From: Trichocoleus sp. FACHB-40
Lineage (GTDB): Bacteria; Cyanobacteriota; Cyanobacteriia; Cyanobacteriales; FACHB-T130
Direction of reading: 5' to 3'
DNA length: 64,000 bases
Assembly: GCF_014695915.1 (NCBI RefSeq)
Contig: NZ_JACJPF010000036.1
Coordinates: 186,001 to 250,000 of the forward strand
The notes beneath the pieces are model-generated. The model saw only the letters and a program-made list of their open reading frames with translations. It searched no databases and had not been told where the DNA came from. Each line of letters begins with the position of its first letter. Position 1 is the stretch's first letter. Below, piece by piece: positions 36,880 to 45,710 of this stretch. Both the position numbers and the translations under genes were made by a program.

Positions 36880-37134
36880 TATTTTATTTTCTTAGTCCAA
36901 GCAGGCGGGCTAAGTTTCGTCTAGTCGCGACTTTAGCTGTCCTTGGCTTTTCATTCTTGAAATTGTGGTTTTTTTTATGAACCAGGAAGACACCAAGAAT
37001 GCAAAGAGAAGATAGAAGTTAAGAATAAATGTAGGTTAGATTTTAAGGGTTCAAAACCTAACCTACATTTACTATTTTATTTTCTTAGCCCGCGCAGGGG
37101 GCTAAGTTTTGTCTAGCCGTGTCTTTAGTCCCTC
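36880..37134. repeat. pair of about 55-base direct repeats
   Basis: Two imperfect copies of a unit containing TTTTCTTAG...CAGG(C/G)GGGCTAAGTTT(C/T)GTCTAG lie at about 36886-36945 and 37081-37137, separated by a hairpin. The unit contains a palindromic CTAAG...CTTAG pairing. No coding content. Confidence 0.6.
37027..37070. terminator. hairpin between convergent genes, probable terminator
   Basis: Thirteen-base stem aaatgtaggttag / ctaacctacattt with an 18-base loop. It sits between the TPR gene and mtnP and could terminate both. Confidence 0.6.
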
Positions 37135-37142
37135 TTACATCT

Positions 37143-38015
37143 TTACAAATACTTTTTCAACAGCAACTCCATCTTCTCCTTAGTTTCCGCCGGAACATTA
37201 TCCAGGCGAGTTAAAATTGCATACTTCAAAGCAGAATGAGCATCAGAAACTGGAGGATTTTCACTCAGACGGCGGACAGTTTCTTGAATTACTTTTTGAG
37301 CATTCGCTGCATTGCGTTGCAAATTAGCAATCACCATTTCTACGGTTACGCTATCGTGATCTGGGTGCCAACAATCGTAATCTGTAACTAAGGCTAAAGT
37401 TGCATAGGCAATTTCAGCTTCTCTAGCTAACTTCGCCTCCGGTAAATTTGTCATCCCAATAATTGTCGCGCCCCAACTACGGTAAAGATGGGATTCAGCT
37501 TTAGTAGAAAACGCTGGCCCTTCCATGCAGACATACGTACCGCCGCGATGGAGGGTGACATCTGGTAAATTTAAGGATGCGATCGCATCCGCTACAACAA
37601 GAGCCAATTTATTACACACCGGATCGGCAAAAGCAATGTGCGCTACAATTCCTTCCCCGAAAAAAGTGGAAACTCGATTTTTTGTCCTGTCAATAAATTG
37701 ATCCGGTACTACCATGTCCAAAGGTTTAGCTTCTTCCTTCAAGGAACCAACAGCGGAAGCAGAAATCAGATATTCGACCCCTAGCTGCTTCATGGCGTGG
37801 ATATTGGCTCGAAATGGCAACTCAGACGGCAAAAGCGTGTGATTTCGACCGTGACGGGCCAGGAAAGCCACTCGCGTTTCATCTAAAGTTCCCAATATCA
37901 ACGCATCAGAGGGAAAGCCAAAAGGTGTAGAGATTTGCACCTCTTCCACATCCTTGAGCGCTTCCATTTTGTAAAGACCACTGCCACCTATAATCCCAAT
38001 ACGAGCCTGAGCCAT
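37143..38015 (-). CDS. mtnP: S-methyl-5'-thioadenosine phosphorylase
   Basis: Cleaves methylthioadenosine to adenine and methylthioribose-1-phosphate in the methionine salvage pathway. The 290-residue protein starts [17 protein letters not shown] with the phosphate-binding GGSG. It shows [19 protein letters not shown] near 53-71, [15 protein letters not shown] near 160-174 and [17 protein letters not shown] near 184-200, all diagnostic. Length is normal. ATG 38015 is the natural start. No other methionine salvage gene is close. Confidence 0.97.
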   Translation of the reverse strand: MAQARIGIIGGSGLYKMEALKDVEEVQISTPFGFPSDALILGTLDETRVAFLARHGRNHTLLPSELPFRANIHAMKQLGVEYLISASAVGSLKEEAKPLDMVVPDQFIDRTKNRVSTFFGEGIVAHIAFADPVCNKLALVVADAIASLNLPDVTLHRGGTYVCMEGPAFSTKAESHLYRSWGATIIGMTNLPEAKLAREAEIAYATLALVTDYDCWHPDHDSVTVEMVIANLQRNAANAQKVIQETVRRLSENPPVSDAHSALKYAILTRLDNVPAETKEKMELLLKKYL

Positions 38016-38228
38016 TGTTTTTGCCTTCTTGCTGCAACGCCAAGCTATTTTACCGGGAAATTACTGACTTTATTCAAACTCCGCGTTATTTGTCAATGAT
38101 GGGAATCACGGATTTTTCAGGAAAATATTACAGCCTTTCTAGGACTGCGATCTGCCACATTTGTAAAGAAATATTGCATACTTAAATTATACTGAGTTTC
38201 AATTTATACAAAAATATCTACCCCTAGA

Positions 38229-38435
38229 ATGATGATATCCCAACGCTCTCTACCTAAAGTATCAGTAGAACAAATTGTTGAGCGCATTTTCGCCTTTCGG
38301 CAGATTACGCGCACTGACCAACGGTTACTGATGTCCGCATTTTTATCAAAAAAATGCTACAACGAAACCGATCGTTTGCAAATTAATCGCGTGTTTGATG
38401 CCCTGCAAAGAGGATTAATTAAGGTTACGGATTAA
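38229..38435 (+). CDS. small conserved cyanobacterial protein
   Basis: A 68-residue, mostly helical soluble protein (VSVEQIVERIFAFRQITRTDQRLLMSAFLS... FDALQRGLIKVTD). It is of a type repeatedly seen in cyanobacteria but with no name I can assign. ATG 38229 or the next Met fits. The Arg-rich helix pair (RTDQRLLM) could contact nucleic acid, which is speculation. It is monocistronic, facing away from mtnP. Confidence 0.75.
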   Translation: MMISQRSLPKVSVEQIVERIFAFRQITRTDQRLLMSAFLSKKCYNETDRLQINRVFDALQRGLIKVTD

Positions 38436-38754
38436 GAATCTATTCCTTATTAATCCACCATATACAGAAATTGCTGTAGGTTCACCAACACCAGCTATGG
38501 TGTTATGGTACCGCTTTAGCATCATACAGTTAAAAAGCATTACAAGATATTAGAGATGGCATTGAGTCAGTTAAATTGGCCAAAATCTACCTCAGCGCCG
38601 TCACTTTGATAAAGATGAACAAAGCGGGAAAAACTCATGTAGCGATCGCGCTCCTATCTGCGTGTGTGATGACAGCTTGTTGAAAGTTGTAAGCATTTCT
38701 CCCAGCGCAGGCTCCCTTGTCTACTTATTTCAGCAAATCTATTATATTCTTACC
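38436..38754. other. intergenic region, 319 bases
   Basis: A short open stretch (38615-38683) could encode a 22-residue peptide with a lipoprotein-like LLSACVMTAC ending abruptly in a stop, which may be a decayed lipoprotein start. Nothing else is supported. Confidence 0.35.
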
Positions 38755-39990
38755 CTATTTACTCGTTGGAGTTAACTTCTTGACAAGAGCAGCAGTCTCT
38801 TCTGGTTTTCCAGAGGAGGGAAACACTAAAATACTCTTGATTTTGGGGTTATTAACCAATGCTTGTAAACGAGACAACTGCTTATCTGAAATAGCTACTC
38901 CCGCATAATTTTCCGCATAATCTAGCTCTTGGGTAAAATTCGCATCGTTATAAATTTGAATGAAAGCTCGATCCACATTCCAATTTTCCCAATCAGCTGC
39001 AAAATAACGTTTACCCCAATAAGGATTATGATGGCAAAGGTCGAAACTAACCCTTGGGTTAGCTTTCTTTATGTCACCTCTCATTTGCCGCACAAACTTA
39101 GTTAAATGCGCCGTGCGATCAACTTTGCCTGGTAATTCAGCATGATAACCTAGGTAATCATCCCACTGAACTGCATCGATGGTTGGATACTTTTTGACGA
39201 ACTCTACTGAGATTGTTCTGAATAAATTAGCAACCTCTGGAATCTCCACATCCAGTACATAATGCTCGATGCCAGCGTAGGTTTTATCGACCCCAGGAAC
39301 AATCCATCGTTTAGAAATTGCTAAATCAAAAATTGGGCTATTTTTATCAATTTTAATCCCCTTTTCAAAATAGGCGTGAACTTGCATTCCCTGCTTGTGC
39401 GCCTCATCAATCAACCAATCTAACCATTGCTCTTGAAATTGGTTAGGACAGCTTTTGTATCCGAATGTTTGCTGCATGACATTGCTGTTGTACATCGTGC
39501 AACCATTCCCCCACACCCCATGAATAATGGTATTTATTCCTTGAGCGCGATAATAACGAACTCGTTCGCGAATCATTTTTTCGCTAGCATTATTAGTCGC
39601 CTGATACCGACTCAAATAAATTCCTCTTATTTCCTTTTTCTCCCAAGAATTTTGAGGTGATGGTAATTTCTTGGGGGTTACGGGTAATGCTGCAACTTGT
39701 GGCTTGGTTGTTGGTGTCGCAATCGGAATCGCTTTCGGAAGAGGAGGATTGGCGGTTGGTGTCGCAGTCGGAATCGCTTTCGGAAGGGGAGAATTGGCAA
39801 CAGGTATGCCCTGGCTAGGCGCAGAAGTCAAAATAGGAGCGGTTGGTTGTTGATTATTAGGCAAAAATTTACTGATATCTAGTTTATCTAGATGCCTAAA
39901 GCCCCAATAACCAACACCTAACAAAACGATGATTAATGAAAATGGAATACTCGCACATCCACATCCATTGTTTTCTTTTTTAGGTGGCAT
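38755..39990 (-). CDS. GH10-like (PF02638-type) putative glycoside hydrolase, membrane-anchored
   Basis: The 411-residue protein has an N-terminal hydrophobic helix (IPFSLIIVLLGVGYWGF, about 16-32), a repetitive Pro/Thr/Ala linker (about 45-110) and a TIM-barrel-like domain (about 118-405). It contains RGIYLSRYQATN, INTIIHGVWGNG, GMQVHAYFEKGIKI, VLDVEIPEVANLFR and IDAVQWDDYLGYH, the pattern I associate with the glycosyl-hydrolase-like 10 family. Activity is inferred only. The linker is built from two near-identical units (PLPKAIP...ATPT), encoded by a direct DNA repeat at about 39717-39790. ATG 39990 starts MPPKKENNGC. Confidence 0.82.
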   Translation of the reverse strand: MPPKKENNGCGCASIPFSLIIVLLGVGYWGFRHLDKLDISKFLPNNQQPTAPILTSAPSQGIPVANSPLPKAIPTATPTANPPLPKAIPIATPTTKPQVAALPVTPKKLPSPQNSWEKKEIRGIYLSRYQATNNASEKMIRERVRYYRAQGINTIIHGVWGNGCTMYNSNVMQQTFGYKSCPNQFQEQWLDWLIDEAHKQGMQVHAYFEKGIKIDKNSPIFDLAISKRWIVPGVDKTYAGIEHYVLDVEIPEVANLFRTISVEFVKKYPTIDAVQWDDYLGYHAELPGKVDRTAHLTKFVRQMRGDIKKANPRVSFDLCHHNPYWGKRYFAADWENWNVDRAFIQIYNDANFTQELDYAENYAGVAISDKQLSRLQALVNNPKIKSILVFPSSGKPEETAALVKKLTPTSK

Positions 39991-40416
39991 GGCAACAAAG
40001 CATGATTGTTTAACGATGCAGCAACTTTCTTTACTCGACTGGGGCTTGCCTGTATTAACGGATACTCTTGAAGTACAGGAGGAATAATTTAGGGCTTAAG
40101 TGATACATCAAGCTACTTCACTTTGCGATCGCTTAATTCCGCATAGCCTTAAAAAATGGTGCATGAAGCGTAACTATCCTGTCGGGAATCGCATCCCGAC
40201 AGGATAGCTAAAAGCGATCGCCCGAATAGCAGTTACAGCAGCAGATTGAGGCGTGGCAAGTGTTACTGGAAAAGTTGGGAGGGATTGACGGTGAAAAAGC
40301 GATCGCTTCACGCTTCTCCTTTCCTGATACCTAGTCGCCCTCTCATTGGAGGTCGTGGTAGTTTCTCGAATCGTTATGAGAAGCGCCTCTGCTAAAAGTC
40401 CTGACTTTGTATCGCC
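39991..40416. other. intergenic region with palindrome and repeat fragment
   Basis: Contains a perfect palindrome (40174-40207, see separate entry) and a degenerate copy of the 101-bp repeat family (about 40215-40300: HIP1, then TTACAGCAGCAGATTGAGGCGTGGCAAG and GAAAAGTTGGGAGGG). No intact gene. Confidence 0.6.
40174..40207. repeat. perfect hairpin palindrome
   Basis: Fourteen-base arms ctatcctgtcggga / tcccgacaggatag with a 6-base loop containing CGCA. It is not next to a gene end (230 bases from the nearest gene end), so it may be a mobile or REP-like palindrome rather than a terminator. Confidence 0.6.
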
Positions 40417-41004
40417 CTAAATCTCTCGACGGAACGCTCTAATCGCTTCTCCAGCGTCAGTCTCCGCCATCAAGATGCAGCGTTTCAATAAATCAAGATC
40501 CAGGTCATTGAGTCCGGGTAGCTGGCTGCGATCGATGGGTTCATAACTACCATCTTGAAGGTGATACAGCTTGAGCGATCCATCTTCCCAAAACCAAACT
40601 TCTAATACACCCAAAGCTTTGTAGCGTTCTAACTTGCTAATGCCTCCACTGGTAAAGACCACTTCAATCGACAAATCGGGAATCGACTTCACACTCCCAA
40701 TGCAGTATGACTCATCCGCCTGAACCGAGACAACGCCTTCTTTTTCCTGAGTCATTGCTCCTGTAGGCTTGAAGAAGATTCCCTGTTCAACCAGAAAGGT
40801 AGTCACTAAGTAAAAAATGACGCGAGCAAAGGCTTCGTGGTCTTGTCCTGGCATAAGAATCTCGATCGTCCCGTCATAGTAAAACAGCCGCATCCCAGGA
40901 GAACCATCAAAGCCCTTCTGGATGAACTTGAACTGTTCCCAAGTTCCATGATGGACAATGCGTTGATCGGTTGTTTTGTCAAGTAGTGGGGGCATCGCGT
41001 TCAC
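40417..41004 (-). CDS. Uma2 family putative endonuclease (DUF820)
   Basis: A 195-residue protein of the Uma2 type, a PD-(D/E)XK-fold family greatly expanded in cyanobacteria and often mobile. The core is visible: SIPDLSIEVVFTSGG with an Asp and Glu on consecutive strands, then a helix, KLERYKALGVLEVWFWEDGSLKLYHL, and a C-terminal helix. ATG 41004 begins MNAMPPLLDK; a start at Met4 is equally possible. Its function is unknown. It is flanked on both sides by fragments of the 101-bp repeat family. Confidence 0.9.
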   Translation of the reverse strand: MNAMPPLLDKTTDQRIVHHGTWEQFKFIQKGFDGSPGMRLFYYDGTIEILMPGQDHEAFARVIFYLVTTFLVEQGIFFKPTGAMTQEKEGVVSVQADESYCIGSVKSIPDLSIEVVFTSGGISKLERYKALGVLEVWFWEDGSLKLYHLQDGSYEPIDRSQLPGLNDLDLDLLKRCILMAETDAGEAIRAFRREI

Positions 41005-41378
41005 TTCTGGCGATGGTCGATTTTATTGTATCTTCTGGTTGGAGAGGTTATCGTGTCAGGCGCGATCACACTCATGAGGCTTTCATGCGATCGCATCCAA
41101 CAATTACAGCAGCAGACTGAGGCCTGGTAAGCAATGCGGTCAAAGTTGGGAGGGAATCAATGAGCGATCGCTTCTCCTGATGACAAGGTATGAGCAGCAT
41201 CAGCTGAGGTTGTTGGTCGTTGTGTCCCAGGTGTGGGAAGAGGGTTTAGATTACGGCTTTGTGGCAGGATAAGCGTTGTTATCAGTGTCAGTTGCTTTTT
41301 GTGGGAATGGCCACCTATCAGAAAGCTATTTGACCAAAGTATTTTCATGCGTAAAATTGAATAAAATGATTAATACTA
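41005..41378. other. intergenic region with repeat fragment
   Basis: Carries another degenerate copy of the 101-bp repeat (about 41085-41170: GCGATCGCATCCAACAATTACAG, then GCGGTCAAAGTTGGGAGGGA). The rest is unremarkable. It precedes xisH and should contain its promoter. Confidence 0.6.
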
Positions 41379-41798
41379 ATGTCTAGACGAGATGATTTAC
41401 ATTTTTCTCTGCGTCGTACCCTAGAAAAGGATGGTTGGACAATTACTGATGCTCCGTTAGTTTTGCTGTTAGAGAGAACATTGCTAAAAGCCGATCTTGG
41501 AGCCGAAAAGTTTTTTAGTGCAGAGAAAGAAAACCGTAAAATTGCAGTTGAAGTAAAAGACTTTGATACTCCTTCGGTGATTAGTGAACTAGAAAAAACG
41601 ATGGGGCAGCTTCAGCTTTATCAGTGGGCTTTAGAAGAACAAGAACCAGATCGTCAGCTTTTTTTGGCTGTGAGCCAGTCTGTCTACTTAAAGCATTTTC
41701 AGAAACCAATTTTTCAGATGGCCATTAGACGGAATAAAATCAATCTACTGATTTATGAGCCTATAGATGAGGTCATTATCCAATGGATCGCTCACTAA
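41379..41798 (+). CDS. xisH: XisH family protein (fdxN element excision controlling factor-like)
   Basis: A 139-residue PD-(D/E)XK-like protein matching Xis[10 protein letters not shown] near 18-26, D39 in ADLGAEKFF and E58-V-K60 in IAVEVKDF, followed by [25 protein letters not shown]. XisH was named for its requirement in excision of the fdxN element in Anabaena, but paralogous pairs are scattered in many cyanobacteria lacking that element. It overlaps xisI by 16 bases. The start gene sequence is ATG 41379. No nif gene or recombinase is near. Confidence 0.92.
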   Translation: MSRRDDLHFSLRRTLEKDGWTITDAPLVLLLERTLLKADLGAEKFFSAEKENRKIAVEVKDFDTPSVISELEKTMGQLQLYQWALEEQEPDRQLFLAVSQSVYLKHFQKPIFQMAIRRNKINLLIYEPIDEVIIQWIAH

Positions 41799-42109
41799 CC
41801 TATCCTGAAATTTTGACACAAGTATTACGGAAGGCATCAGCTGCACAACCCCGATTACAGACAATTCAAATTCGTGCCGTGTGCGATACTGAGTCAGGGC
41901 AGTTTCTAATTATTGCAACAGGTTGGGAGAAAAGTGTTTGGCTTAATACAATCTTGTTCCATGCTCGGCTCTTCGATGGCAAGGTTGTTATTGAGGATGA
42001 TAATTTTGAGGAGGGAATGACTGAAGCATTAATTAAAGCAGGAATTGCAGCAGAGGATATCGTGACGGGGCTTTCTCAAGAACAGCGACAGCTGACTCTA
42101 CATCGTTAA
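41783..42109 (+). CDS. xisI: XisI family protein
   Basis: A 108-residue partner of XisH, matching the family by length and by [22 protein letters not shown] and [15 protein letters not shown] near the C-terminus, in place of the usual WIQHDGTE-type block. ATG 41783 lies within the xisH end. The pair is probably one functional unit of nuclease-fold protein plus partner. The overlap suggests coordinated translation; a toxin-antitoxin-like relationship is an idea only. The 101-bp repeat array follows about 90 bases later. Confidence 0.92.
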   Translation: MDRSLTYPEILTQVLRKASAAQPRLQTIQIRAVCDTESGQFLIIATGWEKSVWLNTILFHARLFDGKVVIEDDNFEEGMTEALIKAGIAAEDIVTGLSQEQRQLTLHR

Positions 42110-42199
42110 GCACTCACATTCTTACTGTTTGCAACCATCCAAATAATTGGGATGAGAAACAAGGTTGAAACGTGAGAAGCGATGCGATCGCACTCATGA

Positions 42200-42800
42200 G
42201 GCTTTCATGCGATCGCCCGAACAGCAATTACATCAGCAGATTGAGGCGTGGTAAGCGATGCGGTCAAAGTTGGGAGGGAATGAATGAGCGATCGCACTCC
42301 ATAAGCAAAAGGCGATCGCATCCAACAATTACAGCAGCAGATTGAGGCGTGGCAAGCGTTACTGGAAAAGTTGGGAGGGAATGAATGAGCGATCGCACTC
42401 CATAAGCAAAAGGCGATCGCATCCAACAATTACAGCAGCAGATTTAGGTGTGACAAGCGATGCGGTCAAAGTTGGCAGGGAATGAATGAGCGATCGCACT
42501 CCATAAGCAAAAAGCGATCGCATCCAACAATTACAGCAGCAGATTGAGGCGTGACAAGCGATGCGGTCAAAGTTGGCAGGGAATGAATGAGCGATCGCAC
42601 TCCATAAGCAAAAAGCGATCGCATCCAACAATTACAGCAGCAGATTGAGGTGTGACAAGCGATGCGGTCAAAGTTGGCAGGGAATGAATGAGCGATCGCA
42701 CTCATGAGGCAAAAGGCGATCGCATCCAACAATTACAGCAGCAGATTGAGGTGTGACAAGCGATGCGGTCAAAGTTGGGAGGGAGTGAATGAGCAATTGT
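42200..42800. repeat. 101-bp tandem repeat array, about six units
   Basis: The landmark gcgatcgcac recurs at 42288, 42389, 42490, 42591 and 42692, exactly 101 bases apart, with a degraded equivalent (gagcaattgt) at 42793 and a partial unit at the left. Units are contiguous with no unique spacers. Each unit has two HIP1 sites flanking about 25 bases (CTCCATAAGCAAAA), then ATCCAACAATTACAGCAGCAG and AAGTTGG(C/G)AGGGAATGAATGA. One unit (about 42317-42387) stays open as DRIQQLQQQIEAWQALLEKL followed by GGNE and a stop, a plausible protein C-terminus; in other units it is broken. Confidence 0.92.
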
Positions 42801-42990
42801 CTCACGCCGAGTTACCCTGTCAGAGAATAAAATCGCAGTTTAAGTCAAGGGCAAGGTATGAGCAGCCTGTCGTTTCTCGGAATGCAAAGTGCTTCGTTCA
42901 TTACGGCACCATCCGTGGACAAAAATCACGTCTCCTAGCGAAAGGGTTTATCACAACTAGCGATTTCGATTAAGTCATTGAAGTTGCTTA

Positions 42991-44883
42991 CTATCTTTGT
43001 TTTCTCATTAGCTTCAGGTATTCTGTACGAACGTATGAATCATCTTCATCTGGATATTTTTGGAACCAAATATCAGCCTGATTAATTGCTGTTTGCTGCT
43101 GTTGTGATGTTCCTTTTTGGTTAATTAATTTGAGATATTCCCAAAAAACGTAGCGATCACAGTTACTTCCATGCTCTTCCAGCCATAAAGTCATCTTAGA
43201 AATTGCCTCTTGAGAGTGTTCTGGCTTCCCCTTTTCCCTTGCTAATGCAAGGTACTGCGTGAGAACATATGATGATTGATCTGGATGTTCTGATAGCCAA
43301 TTAGAAGACTGAAGAATTGCCTCATGACATTGCTCTTTTAGTATTCCTGGTTTTCTAATCAGCTTTAGATACTCCGTAAAAACGTAGGGATCACAGTTTT
43401 CTAGATTCTCTTGTAGCCAAAGGGACATTTTTACAATTGCTTTCTGCTGTTGTTCCGGCAAGCCTTTTTCTCTTACCAAAATAAGGTAGTGCCGACGAAT
43501 ATATGATTCATTTGGATGCCTTTCCAACCAAATAGCAGTCTTATAAATTGCATGAAGACAGGCATCAAGATTTCCTTCTGTTTTAGTATCTTGAAGATTC
43601 TCTAGAATTGTTTTTGAGTCCATCTTTAATATCTGTGCTATATCATTGGTAGGTGCGGACTTTAATATATCTTCAAGCCCTGTAAAAACTTGGCAAGCTG
43701 CATTTTCCCATGTCCAAATTTTAGACAGCTTTTCCTTAAGTTTCTTAGCGTTTCTCTTCGCTTTGTCTTTGTCATCGGCTATCTTATAGAGACAATCTAC
43801 AACTTCTTGAATATCTGTATCTTGAAAGGATTTCTCACCAAATGAACCTGAGATATCAACATGATACAAACAGCCAGTTCCTTCTCCCTCAAGAGTTTGG
43901 TCTATAGCCTTATACAAACCAGTATTCTTTGAAATGATAAGCGGAACTTCAGCACTTATTGCCTCTAGACCAACAAGACCAAAACCCTCGTGAAGAGAAA
44001 GCATCATACAAACAGTGTTTCCTCTAAGCTCATTGAATAGTTCTTGTCGATTTTCGTTATATATCCAACCGTAAATCGATACGGCTTTTCTCGCATAATC
44101 TTCGCCTAACGATTTGAGTGACTGATTCCCCCTGTCTATCTCCTCATTGGACAATCCAATCACTACGAGTCCAGGATCTCGTCCAAGTGGGTTTGCCCTA
44201 TTTTTTACAGCTTCCCCAAAACTAGCTACAGCTAAATCAGTCTGTTTAAGTAAGCCGTTTTCTTGATCCAGCCGTCCGAAAGTTATCGCTAAAAAGCGGG
44301 ATGGCATCTCTACTGGTTTTATCTCTGCTAAACCTGGTTGAACTTTTATGACACGGACTTCTTTTTCTCCTCCACGAATTTTGTCTATTGCCGACTCTTC
44401 CAATTTCGGACCAATAGCGAATACAGTATCAGCTTCCTTCAGGATATTCTCTTGACGCGAAATCGAATCCTTATCGTTTTTGCCTTGGAAGGGCTTGTAT
44501 GCCCTGTAATCCATGTGATGAAATACGGCGACTGGAACGCCAACATCCCTTGATAATTTAATGGCTCTCGGTCCAGTATGTACGTCATGTCCCAGCACGT
44601 ATACAGGCTTTATTTCGTTGCCTTTAAGTTGGCTACTAACATTCTTCATGTCGAGGGCAGGCTCATCGTGGTGGGAAATAACAAGAAGTTCTATGCCAAG
44701 TGCCTTAGCCTCTTCGACCTCAGTGTATTTTCCTTCATTGACGATGCAAACAACCTTTAATTTGGGATGACCAGGTTCAGCTAAAAGTTTAGCCAAAGCT
44801 TTACAAAGGTCATAGTTAAAAGAATTGATACCTCCGTGACGTGTCCCCCAAGCTGTCGCGAAAAATACGAGGCATTCCTTCAT
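42991..44883 (-). CDS. family 4 glycosyltransferase fused to C-terminal helical repeats
   Basis: A two-part protein of about 630 residues. Start is ATG 44883 (AGGAAA 10-15 bases upstream), giving MKECLVFFATAWGTRHGGIN; earlier in-frame codons overlap the upstream gene. Residues about 1-440 are a GT-B glycosyltransferase: the Gly-rich GTRHGGINSF, LGHDVHTGPRA near 105, AITFGRLDQENG near 200, and the nucleotide-sugar motif HEGFGLVGLEA near 296-306 (E-x7-E). Residues about 460-630 hold four or five 45-residue repeats (YVFTEYLKLIRKPG type; SYVLTQYLALAREKG). Sugar donor and acceptor are unknown. It is transcribed right behind the 44898-45620 gene (14-base gap). Confidence 0.85.
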   Translation of the reverse strand: MKECLVFFATAWGTRHGGINSFNYDLCKALAKLLAEPGHPKLKVVCIVNEGKYTEVEEAKALGIELLVISHHDEPALDMKNVSSQLKGNEIKPVYVLGHDVHTGPRAIKLSRDVGVPVAVFHHMDYRAYKPFQGKNDKDSISRQENILKEADTVFAIGPKLEESAIDKIRGGEKEVRVIKVQPGLAEIKPVEMPSRFLAITFGRLDQENGLLKQTDLAVASFGEAVKNRANPLGRDPGLVVIGLSNEEIDRGNQSLKSLGEDYARKAVSIYGWIYNENRQELFNELRGNTVCMMLSLHEGFGLVGLEAISAEVPLIISKNTGLYKAIDQTLEGEGTGCLYHVDISGSFGEKSFQDTDIQEVVDCLYKIADDKDKAKRNAKKLKEKLSKIWTWENAACQVFTGLEDILKSAPTNDIAQILKMDSKTILENLQDTKTEGNLDACLHAIYKTAIWLERHPNESYIRRHYLILVREKGLPEQQQKAIVKMSLWLQENLENCDPYVFTEYLKLIRKPGILKEQCHEAILQSSNWLSEHPDQSSYVLTQYLALAREKGKPEHSQEAISKMTLWLEEHGSNCDRYVFWEYLKLINQKGTSQQQQTAINQADIWFQKYPDEDDSYVRTEYLKLMRKQR

Positions 44884-44897
44884 AGCTATGGAATTTC

Positions 44898-45620
44898 CTA
44901 CGATAATGGAATAAACGCTGTGTCTGTCAAATCTTTCTCTAGTCTTGCAGATTTGTATCCGTATGTTGCAGGCGACTGTAATGTAATGATTAGGCAAAAC
45001 TGTTTTTTATTTCCAAATTTTTTTCTCAAAAAATCATCATAATTTTGAATTAAATAGTGAATAGCTCCCTGATTAGTTCTCCCTGTCTGTCCACAAATTA
45101 AAATCACAGGATGAGAAGTATAACTAGGATAGAGTCTTGCTAAAACAGCATACTCGCTCTTGTTTTTCTCATACCTAAATTTTTCGTTTTTGGTAACAAT
45201 TGCAATATTATCAGGATCGCCTGGCTCGTAGGGTTTCAGATGAATCCCCTTAAGAAAATTTTCTAAATGCACTCTGGTTCTCTGATTGGAGTCTGGACCA
45301 CCTATACAAAATTCAGTCGTTCCTCCAGCAGGTTCCAGTATTTCATCGAAGGGAGCAATTATTAATTTGGAGCCAATTTCATCGACAAGCCTAACAACTT
45401 CAATCAATGTCTGCACGTCTGAATGAGACATTGTATTCGGGCTTTTAGGATTATGATTCATTACTGCAAGGCATGTTTCCTTGGGTAAAAGACCAAAAAA
45501 GGCAGCCCTTCGATTTAGGATTCTGGATTTGCGTACCTTTTCCCATAGCCAAACAGCAAGGGCTGTTACAATGCTTGTTACTATGCCAACTACAAAGTTT
45601 TCAATAACTGATGGAGACAT
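44898..45620 (-). CDS. membrane-anchored protein of unknown function paired with GT4 gene
   Basis: About 240 residues from ATG 45620 (MSPSVIENFVVGIVTSIV); an upstream ATG at 45710 would add 30 residues. One transmembrane helix (about residues 8-26) is followed by a basic KVRKSRILNRRAAFFG and a cytoplasmic domain. Its most distinctive segments are NHNPKSPNTMSHSDVQTLIE, CIGGPDSNQRTRVHLENFL and ILICGQTGRTNQGAIHYLIQ, the latter two with Rossmann-like Gly turns that might bind a nucleotide. I recall similar pairs in actinobacteria but cannot name the family. Only 14 bases separate it from the glycosyltransferase gene, so they form an operon. Confidence 0.7.
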   Translation of the reverse strand: MSPSVIENFVVGIVTSIVTALAVWLWEKVRKSRILNRRAAFFGLLPKETCLAVMNHNPKSPNTMSHSDVQTLIEVVRLVDEIGSKLIIAPFDEILEPAGGTTEFCIGGPDSNQRTRVHLENFLKGIHLKPYEPGDPDNIAIVTKNEKFRYEKNKSEYAVLARLYPSYTSHPVILICGQTGRTNQGAIHYLIQNYDDFLRKKFGNKKQFCLIITLQSPATYGYKSARLEKDLTDTAFIPLS

Positions 45621-45710
45621 TGAGCCTGAAGCCAATAGGGTTGTAGTGGAATTCAGTACAGTTGTCTGACGATTTCGCTCACTCGTACAGATTAATGTCA
45701 ACAACATCAT

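Noticed and set aside
38615-38683. 22-residue lipoprotein-like peptide (LLSACVMTAC)
   Set aside because: Too short and ends at once after the lipobox-like sequence; could be a gene remnant but not supported.
39671-39882. Plus-strand ORFs opposite the GH10-like gene
   Set aside because: They mirror the repeated Pro/Thr linker of the minus-strand gene.
42205-42732. Three minus-strand ORFs beginning MLDAIAF inside the tandem array
   Set aside because: They are near copies of one another created by the repeat unit; the internal reading has no family resemblance.
42200-42800. CRISPR array
   Set aside because: Repeat units are 101 bases and contiguous with no unique spacers, and no cas gene is in the window.
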